Positions 58,701 through 64,000 of a stretch of DNA of 64,000 nt are shown piece by piece; position 1 is the first letter of the stretch, and each line of letters opens with the position of its first letter. The translations under genes were made by a program, and so were the position numbers. The DNA is from an uncultured Pseudothermotoga sp. (lineage in GTDB: Bacteria; Thermotogota; Thermotogae; Thermotogales; DSM-5069): the NCBI GenBank assembly GCA_937995655.1, contig CALKJI010000009.1, positions 62,001 through 126,000 on the forward strand. Reading direction: 5' to 3'. The notes below the pieces were generated by a model. It saw nothing but the letters and a program-made list of their open reading frames with translations, was not told where the DNA came from and made no database searches.

Positions 58701-60030
58701 CTCTCAAAAATATCAAATAAATGATAAACAAAAGGGCAAGAATCCATGTTAACCAATGTACTTGCCTTGTTTTTTTGCTGAAAAGTTTAACGATGGGATA
58801 GGTGATGATCCCCAAGGCTATACCGTTGGCGATGGAATAGGTCAAAGGCATCATGAGCAAGGTTATGAAAGCTGGTACTGCTTCGCTGATGTCATCCCAG
58901 TTGATTTTCTTGAGCGTGTTAATCATGAGAACACCAACAAAAACTAATGCTGGTGCAGTTGCAGCTGATGGTACGGTTAAAGCAAGGGGAGAAAAGAAAA
59001 GCATAAGGAGCATTAAGATAGCAACTACAACGGCCGTTAGACCTGTCCTACCTCCTTCAGCTATACCTGCGCTGCTTTCTATATACGTTGTAACTGTAGA
59101 AGTACCAAAAGCGGCGCCAACAGAGGTCCCAACGGCATCGGCAAGGTATGCCCTCGATGCCCTTGGTAAATCACCATTCTTCATAAAGCCCGCTGATTCT
59201 GCCAATCCCGTTAGCGTTCCGAGCGTATCAAAAAAGTCTACGAAGAAAAATGTAAAAACAACCATCCAGAATGTCGCCGTACCCAAAGCTTGAAGGTTGA
59301 AATCCATTTTCATGAATGTGGGCGCAATGGATGGGACTTTACCGATTATACCCTGATAATTCGTGACACCAAAGATAGGCAAGGCACCTATTAAAGTACT
59401 TACAAGTATGCCAATCATTATTGCCCCTGGTACTTTGAGAGCGAAAAGTATGGCTATGATGAAGAAACCTATTATTGCAACTATTACGTTCGGATCGCTA
59501 AGGTGACCCAAACTCACAAAGGTTGCAGGATCAGCCACAACAATCCCTGCTCCTTTCAAACCTATGAAGGCTATGAACAACCCTATGCCTGCACCCGTTG
59601 CTAACTTTACTGAATCTGGTATAGCCTTCACGACGAAGCCACGGGCACCCGTTACCGTCAAGAGTATGAATATGAGACCTTCCACAAAGACCGCAGCAAG
59701 AGCTACTCTCCAATCAATACCCATCTTCAAGCACACAGTGAAGGCAAAGTATGCATTCAATCCCATACCTGGTGCAAGAGCGAACGGGTAGTTCGCGAAC
59801 AATCCCATGATCAATGTTGCTGTCACGGATCCAAAAATCGTTGCCACCATGAAAGCCCCGAAGAATTGCGTGTAAAGAGTGCTGCCAGGCGTAGCACCGG
59901 GAATAACATTGATGAGAATAGAAGGATTGACAAAGACAATGTAAGCCATGGTGAGAAAGGTTGTGATCCCTGCAACTACTTCTCGACGTACAGTTGTGCC
60001 GTTCTCTTTCAGACGAAAGAGTTTTTCCAC
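58696..60030 (-). CDS. Purine permease, NCS2 family (AzgA/PbuG-like)
   Basis: The membrane protein of about 444 residues belongs to the guanine/hypoxanthine/adenine permease group. It begins FRLKENGTTVRREVVAGITTFLTMAYIVFVNP, the AzgA opening, and contains ANYPFALAPGMGLNAYFAF, FFFVDFFDTLGTLTGLAE and GTSTVTTYIESSAGIAEGGRTGLTA, all family hallmarks. GTG 60030 follows GGGAGGGAG and is preferred to the track start at 60129. No purine riboswitch is apparent upstream. It adds to the purine theme of the window with the BMP importer and purine nucleoside phosphorylase. Confidence 0.92.
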   Translation of the reverse strand: MEKLFRLKENGTTVRREVVAGITTFLTMAYIVFVNPSILINVIPGATPGSTLYTQFFGAFMVATIFGSVTATLIMGLFANYPFALAPGMGLNAYFAFTVCLKMGIDWRVALAAVFVEGLIFILLTVTGARGFVVKAIPDSVKLATGAGIGLFIAFIGLKGAGIVVADPATFVSLGHLSDPNVIVAIIGFFIIAILFALKVPGAIMIGILVSTLIGALPIFGVTNYQGIIGKVPSIAPTFMKMDFNLQALGTATFWMVVFTFFFVDFFDTLGTLTGLAESAGFMKNGDLPRASRAYLADAVGTSVGAAFGTSTVTTYIESSAGIAEGGRTGLTAVVVAILMLLMLFFSPLALTVPSAATAPALVFVGVLMINTLKKINWDDISEAVPAFITLLMMPLTYSIANGIALGIITYPIVKLFSKKTRQVHWLTWILALLFIIYLIFLRE

Positions 60031-60141
60031 ATTTCTCCCTCCCACGAAGAAATTTAAAAACACAGAAAAAATATTACACGAGAAACATTTAAATGATCTA
60101 TATTTTGTATGAAACAATTCTTTGAACAAAAGACTATCGAT

Positions 60142-60660
60142 TTATAACTGAAGATTGTCTGGATTTATGAAAAGATCGATCCATGGCTTTGTGAAAGAGA
60201 ATCTTATGTAGAACACTATCGATAGAATATACAGGACAGTGACAGCGATCTTTATTCCCTTGGTCAATGAAACTCTCTGTATATTCTTCTCCAAGGAACA
60301 ACCGATAATCGCTGAAATGAAGGTGACTGCAAATGCCCAAATCAATTCAACAGCAACAGATTGGATGTGTCCAACCAGAGCCGGTGCCATATACCATACA
60401 ATGACGATGAACCAAGGTACAAGTATGGCTGAAAGGACCCGTGGTTGCCAGAAATTCCCTTGTTGAACCTTTTTTCTTCCCAGAAGGTACTCGATTACAT
60501 TAACAATTGAATAGGACCAAAATCCCATCTTGAGATGTTCGAAAACAGATTCGTCTACTCCACAGAATGGTATCAACAAAGGCCATCTCAGCACTTCGTA
60601 GGCGAAATGGAGAACGGAAAAAACTATCAAATAAAGTGTAGCCTTCAACAACACCCTCAC
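60142..60660 (-). CDS. Small membrane protein (DUF6512-like)
   Basis: The 172-residue protein has about five hydrophobic segments. The motif CGVDESVFEHLKMGFW is close to the NESVWEHLK motif I associate with DUF6512-type membrane proteins, of unknown function. GTG 60660 follows GGAGGTG by six bases; the track ATG 60675 overlaps the ribosome site. It lies about 110 bases upstream of the permease on the same strand. Confidence 0.65.
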   Translation of the reverse strand: MRVLLKATLYLIVFSVLHFAYEVLRWPLLIPFCGVDESVFEHLKMGFWSYSIVNVIEYLLGRKKVQQGNFWQPRVLSAILVPWFIVIVWYMAPALVGHIQSVAVELIWAFAVTFISAIIGCSLEKNIQRVSLTKGIKIAVTVLYILSIVFYIRFSFTKPWIDLFINPDNLQL

Positions 60661-60716
60661 ACCATACACCTCCATCTAGATTTTGCATCATTTATAGTTC
60701 ATCAATCTGAGTTAAT

Positions 60717-60747
60717 TTGACATCAACAACCGTTCAAATGGTATAAT
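60717..60747 (+). promoter_or_regulatory. Promoter of the first solute-binding protein gene
   Basis: TTGACA (60717-60722) and TATAAT (60742-60747) are both perfect, spaced by 19 bases; TGG before the -10 gives an extended -10 element. The gene start follows 32 bases later. Confidence 0.65.
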
Positions 60748-60779
60748 CATAACCAAGATCATACAAGGGGGTGCACAGC

Positions 60780-62318
60780 ATGAAGAAATTCTGGGTGATT
60801 TTCTTGTTACTGAGTGTTGCTTTGTCTTTTGCTGCCAAGTATGGCGGGACTCTTAGGTTTGTCATGGGCGCCGATGCTGTCAGCTTGTTGCCGGCAAACC
60901 AAACTGATAACATCAGCGCCACTGTCTGCAGACATGTCTTTGAGGGTCTTGTTGAATTTGACGAAAAGCTCAACTTGACACCTGCTCTTGCCGAACGCTG
61001 GGAAGTCTCACAAGATGGCACGATCTATACTTTCTATCTGAGAAAAGGTGTCAAATTTCATGATGGTACGAACTTCAATGCTCATGCTGTTAAAAAATAT
61101 TACGACTATGTGCTGAACAACAATTTGAGAAGGACTGGTTTGTTTAAAGGAATCATCAAAGTCGTTGAAGTATTGGACGAATATACGGTGAATTTTGTGT
61201 TGGAGAAGCCTTTTTCACCTTTCTTGTACAGGCTCGCCCATGAGGGCGCATTGATTGTTTCGCCAAAAGCCATCGATGAACTTGGTTCCGACCCAGGTAA
61301 ATTGGGAAGAGCTCCTGTTGGAACCGGTCCATTCATGTTCAAAGAATGGAAGATAGGTGAGAGGATAGAATTAATAAAGAATCCAAACTATTGGAGGCAG
61401 GGACAACCTTATCTGGATGGTATTGTCTTCACGATAATACCTGAAGATGTAACTCGAGTAACGCAGTTGAGGGCTGGCGATGCCGATGTAATGTTCAACC
61501 CACCACCAGCATTGGTACCAACTTTGCAAAAAGACGACAAGTTAGCTGTAAGAATCGAGCCAAGTCTAAGGGTAATCTACATAGGTATGAATACCAGAAA
61601 GGCTCCACTCAACGACGTGCGAGTTAGGCAAGCCCTGAATTACGCCATCGATAAGAGCAAACTTTGTTCTGCAATTATGAAAAATCTTGCTATCCCAGCT
61701 GATTCACCGCTTTCAAAATACACCGTTGGTTACGTATCAACAGGTGGTTATCCTTACGATCCACAAAAGGCTAAACAACTTTTGAAAGAAGCCGGCCAAG
61801 AAAATCTCAAGTTGGAACTTATCACTCCAAAGGGTAGATATCTGAACGATTACGAAGTTGCCATCGCTGTTCAGGGTATGCTCAGAGAAATAGGAGTGAC
61901 AGTTGATGTGAAGCCGATGGAGTGGGCGACGTACCTGAGCCGTCTCTCATCGACTAATCCAGAAGATTGGAATTATGAGTTGTTCCTGCTTGGATGGGCA
62001 CCATCGACTGGGGAAGGGCACTGGGTACTTTATCCTTTGTTCCATTCCGATAACATTAAACCCAACGGAACGATGGACAACAACGCTATGTACTCTAATC
62101 CCACAGTGGATGATTTAATTAACAAGATCGGTTTTGAACTCGATAGAAACAAAATGATGCAGTATTATACAGAGGTACAAAAACTAATAGTTCAAGATGC
62201 CCCCTGGATTTTCTTGTACAATATGGCAAACGTTGTTGCCTTTAGAAAGGAACTCAAAGATGTCTGGGTGCTACCAACAGAGTTTGTGATTGTTAAATAC
62301 GCCTGGTTTGACAGATGA
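60780..62318 (+). CDS. Family 5 ABC solute-binding protein (peptide/oligosaccharide type), first copy
   Basis: The 512-residue exported protein starts with a signal peptide (MKKFWVIFLLLSVALSFAAKYGG, no lipobox cysteine). It has the SBP family 5 plan: GGTLRFVMGADAVSLLP, WEVSQDGTIYTFYLRKGVKFHDG, GTGPFMFKEWKIGERIELIKNPNYW, YIGMNTRKAPLNDVRVRQALNYAIDK and the C-terminal DAPWIFLYN. In Thermotogota such proteins bind peptides or oligosaccharides. ATG 60780 follows AGGGGGTG. No permease or ATPase is in the window. It is about two-thirds identical by eye to the next gene. Confidence 0.92.
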   Translation: MKKFWVIFLLLSVALSFAAKYGGTLRFVMGADAVSLLPANQTDNISATVCRHVFEGLVEFDEKLNLTPALAERWEVSQDGTIYTFYLRKGVKFHDGTNFNAHAVKKYYDYVLNNNLRRTGLFKGIIKVVEVLDEYTVNFVLEKPFSPFLYRLAHEGALIVSPKAIDELGSDPGKLGRAPVGTGPFMFKEWKIGERIELIKNPNYWRQGQPYLDGIVFTIIPEDVTRVTQLRAGDADVMFNPPPALVPTLQKDDKLAVRIEPSLRVIYIGMNTRKAPLNDVRVRQALNYAIDKSKLCSAIMKNLAIPADSPLSKYTVGYVSTGGYPYDPQKAKQLLKEAGQENLKLELITPKGRYLNDYEVAIAVQGMLREIGVTVDVKPMEWATYLSRLSSTNPEDWNYELFLLGWAPSTGEGHWVLYPLFHSDNIKPNGTMDNNAMYSNPTVDDLINKIGFELDRNKMMQYYTEVQKLIVQDAPWIFLYNMANVVAFRKELKDVWVLPTEFVIVKYAWFDR

Positions 62319-62325
62319 TGAACAA

Positions 62326-62355
62326 AGATGAGTGTGGCCCACGCCACACTCATCT
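62326..62355 (+). terminator. Probable terminator after the first solute-binding protein
   Basis: AGATGAGTGTGGC and GCCACACTCATCT form a perfect 13-bp stem with loop CCAC, eight bases after the stop codon. The T-tract that follows is weak (TCTAAACTT), so some read-through to the next gene is likely. Confidence 0.6.
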
Positions 62356-62450
62356 TCTAAACTTCCTGCATCATTTCTCTATTTATGCGACCATCAGATC
62401 ATTTATGTTCAAATTGTTGTTTATTTTTTCTATACATATAGAAAACCTCC

Positions 62451-62479
62451 TTGACATGGATTTCTTAGCATGATAGAAT
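62451..62479 (+). promoter_or_regulatory. Promoter of the second solute-binding protein gene
   Basis: TTGACA (62451-62456) and TAGAAT (62474-62479) are spaced by 17 bases, in the gap after the terminator. The start codon is 38 bases downstream. Confidence 0.65.
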
Positions 62480-62516
62480 CTCATCCAAATATACCACACA
62501 AAGGAGGTGAAATCAG

Positions 62517-64000
62517 GTGAGAAAGGTTCTATCAGTTATTTTGCTTTTTCTTGTAGTTCTTCTTTTTGCAGCTAAGTACGGCGGGACACTGAGGTTCTTG
62601 ATCGGAGTCGATGCAACAACACTGCTAGGGCCTAACATACCAGACTCAATAAGCAACATAATCGCAAGCCACATCTTAGAGGGTCTCATAGACGTCGACG
62701 AGAACCTAAAGATCATACCCTGTCTTGCCGAACGGTGGGAGATTCAAGAGAACGGGACCGCCTACGTGTTTTATTTAAGAAAGGGTGTTAAGTTCCACGA
62801 TGGTGAAAACTTCAACGCCTACGCTGTTAAGAAACATTTTGATTATGTTTTGAATTCCTCTCTGAGAAACGTCGGTATGTTCAAAGGTATTCTCAAAGAA
62901 GTTCAGGTTCTTGACGAATACACAGTCAAGCTCAAACTCTTCCAACCCTATGCACCCATTATGTATCGCTTAGCGACTTCTTCCGCGGCATGGATTCTTT
63001 CACCAAGAGCCATCGAACAATACGGTAATGATCCGGCTACCTTTGGAAAAAATCCTGTTGGCACGGGGCCTTTCATTTTCAAAGAATGGAAGGTTGGTGA
63101 AAAAATTGAGCTGGTGAGAAATCCAAATTACTGGCAGCAGGGCTTACCCTATTTGGACGGGATAGTATTTTCTGTTGTTTCTGAAGATGTTTCTCGAGTT
63201 ACACAAGTTAGGGCAGGCGATGCAGATATCATGTACAATCCTCCACCGGCTTTGATTTCGGCACTGGAGCAAGATTCACGCTTGACAGTGAAGACTATTC
63301 CAACGGTACGAGTCATCTACATAGGCATAAACGGTCGCTCAGCTCCCCTCAACGATGTGAGGGTCAGACAGGCACTCAACTATGCCATTGATAGGGAAAA
63401 ACTGTGCAAAGTGATCATGCGAGGCATGGCTCGACCAGCTGATTCACCTCTGTCGAGTATCACCTACGGTTACGTTTCAACGGGATTGTATCCTTACGAT
63501 CCCCAAAAGGCTAAACAGCTTTTGAAGGAAGCTGGATACACCAATGGACTGAAACTTGAATTGATCACTCCAAAAGGGAGATACTTGAACGACTATGAAA
63601 CGGCTGTAGCGTTGCAGGGAATGTTCAAAGAAGTGGGAATCATCCTCGATGTCAAGCCTATGGAGTGGGGTACCTACGTAGCAAAAATACTTTCTAACAA
63701 ACCAGAAGACTGGGATTATCAATTGTTCCTGCTAGGTTGGGCGCCGGGAACTGCCGAGGGTCACTGGGTCTTGTTCCCACTCTTTCACTCTATGAATCAG
63801 ATGAGTAGTGCACAAGGCACTGCAAAGTACAATAACTTTTTCTACAGTAATCCGAAGGTCGATGAACTTATAGACAAGATAGGAATAGAACTTGATGAAA
63901 AACGTTTGATGGAATACTACGCCCAAGCGCAAAAAACCATACTCCAAGATGCTCCTGCCATATTCCTGTATGAAATGAAGATTGCTACAGTCATGCGAAA
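62517..64000 (+). CDS. Family 5 ABC solute-binding protein, second copy (3' truncated by window)
   Basis: This gene is absent from the ORF track because it runs past base 64000. GTG 62517 follows AAGGAGGTGA by six bases and begins MRKVLSVILLFLVVLLFAAKYGG, a signal peptide almost the same as in the first copy. The protein continues in parallel with it: GGTLRFLIGVDATTLLGP, GTGPFIFKEWKVGEKIELVRNPNYW and YIGINGRSAPLNDVRVRQALNYAIDR. It is a tandem duplicate that has diverged moderately. About 494 codons are visible, so only the last 15-20 are missing. Each copy has its own promoter. Confidence 0.92.
   Translation, partial: MRKVLSVILLFLVVLLFAAKYGGTLRFLIGVDATTLLGPNIPDSISNIIASHILEGLIDVDENLKIIPCLAERWEIQENGTAYVFYLRKGVKFHDGENFNAYAVKKHFDYVLNSSLRNVGMFKGILKEVQVLDEYTVKLKLFQPYAPIMYRLATSSAAWILSPRAIEQYGNDPATFGKNPVGTGPFIFKEWKVGEKIELVRNPNYWQQGLPYLDGIVFSVVSEDVSRVTQVRAGDADIMYNPPPALISALEQDSRLTVKTIPTVRVIYIGINGRSAPLNDVRVRQALNYAIDREKLCKVIMRGMARPADSPLSSITYGYVSTGLYPYDPQKAKQLLKEAGYTNGLKLELITPKGRYLNDYETAVALQGMFKEVGIILDVKPMEWGTYVAKILSNKPEDWDYQLFLLGWAPGTAEGHWVLFPLFHSMNQMSSAQGTAKYNNFFYSNPKVDELIDKIGIELDEKRLMEYYAQAQKTILQDAPAIFLYEMKIATVMR

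Noticed and set aside
60031-60141. Purine riboswitch upstream of the NCS2 permease
   Set aside because: The leader is short and AT-rich and lacks the paired loops of the purine riboswitch.

Overview
The window reads as the chromosome of a thermophilic member of the Thermotogota, most likely Pseudothermotoga or a close relative. This placement is inferred from protein character and layout, not from a database search. The supporting signs are very dense gene packing, many TTG and GTG starts behind strong GGAGGTGA-type ribosome sites, heavy AGA/AGG arginine use, a SecA with a lineage-type insertion and no zinc tail, small secreted beta-rich proteins of outer-toga type, and tandem family 5 solute-binding proteins. 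No phage, insertion sequence, CRISPR array or replication origin was recognised. Almost all of the sequence is core or ordinary metabolic gene content.

Layout. 1-5419 (+): a BMP-type nucleoside ABC importer (binding protein, ATPase, two permeases) followed by an ADP-ribosylglycohydrolase-family enzyme. 5420-6035 holds no convincing gene. 6036-6320 (+): acpP alone with its own promoter and terminator. 6340-16145 (-): a nine-gene run for tRNA modification and quality control plus stringent response (mnmG, rel, dtd, queH, an unknown protein, an anti-sigma-type ATPase, trmFO, a DUF342 protein, manA). 16443-26879 (+): surE-def-fmt-rnpB-truA-unknown-tlyA-unknown-secA-prfB, with the RNase P RNA gene wedged between fmt and truA. 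26876-31137 (-): GGDEF protein, D-aminopeptidase, phosphate butyryltransferase and a degenerate NtrC/BkdR-like regulator. 31219-34999 (+): radical SAM protein, methylmalonyl-CoA mutase large and small subunits, and the MeaB GTPase, running into an antisense tRNA-Pro.

35159-41277: MTAN-like nucleosidase, ligA, a small beta-barrel-like protein, PepV dipeptidase, another small secreted protein and a metallophosphatase. 41274-47615 (-): a compact Fe-S cluster operon (sufC, sufB-type, purine nucleoside phosphorylase, cysteine desulfurase, IscU, second desulfurase, variant IscU, ZIP transporter) with a palindrome at its promoter. 47698-49745 (-): DUF1611 protein plus dipeptide epimerase, a pair suggesting D-glutamate or peptidoglycan-peptide metabolism. 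49837-50737 (+): an uncharacterised protein plus a detached FlhB C-terminal domain. 50732-53755 (-): mutL, GNAT, membrane sensor. 53827-55846: MFS transporter, WecG/TagA glycosyltransferase, tRNA-Leu. 55968-58677 (+): an operator-bearing operon with a beta-repeat membrane protein, a YtrA-type GntR repressor and an ABC exporter. 58696-60660 (-): purine permease and a small membrane protein. 60780-64000 (+): two tandem peptide/oligosaccharide-type solute-binding proteins, the second cut by the window end.

The most striking observation is that three genes (ADP-ribosylglycohydrolase, trmFO, dtd) appear to start at CTG. For trmFO and dtd the family-conserved N-terminus cannot be encoded without it, and in both the CTG overlaps the stop of the upstream gene as CTGA. 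Other points worth a second look are meaB ending inside an antisense tRNA, a sigma-54-type activator that has lost its ATP site, the mixed SUF/ISC-like operon with a Cys-to-His IscU variant, and a radical SAM protein translationally coupled to methylmalonyl-CoA mutase.
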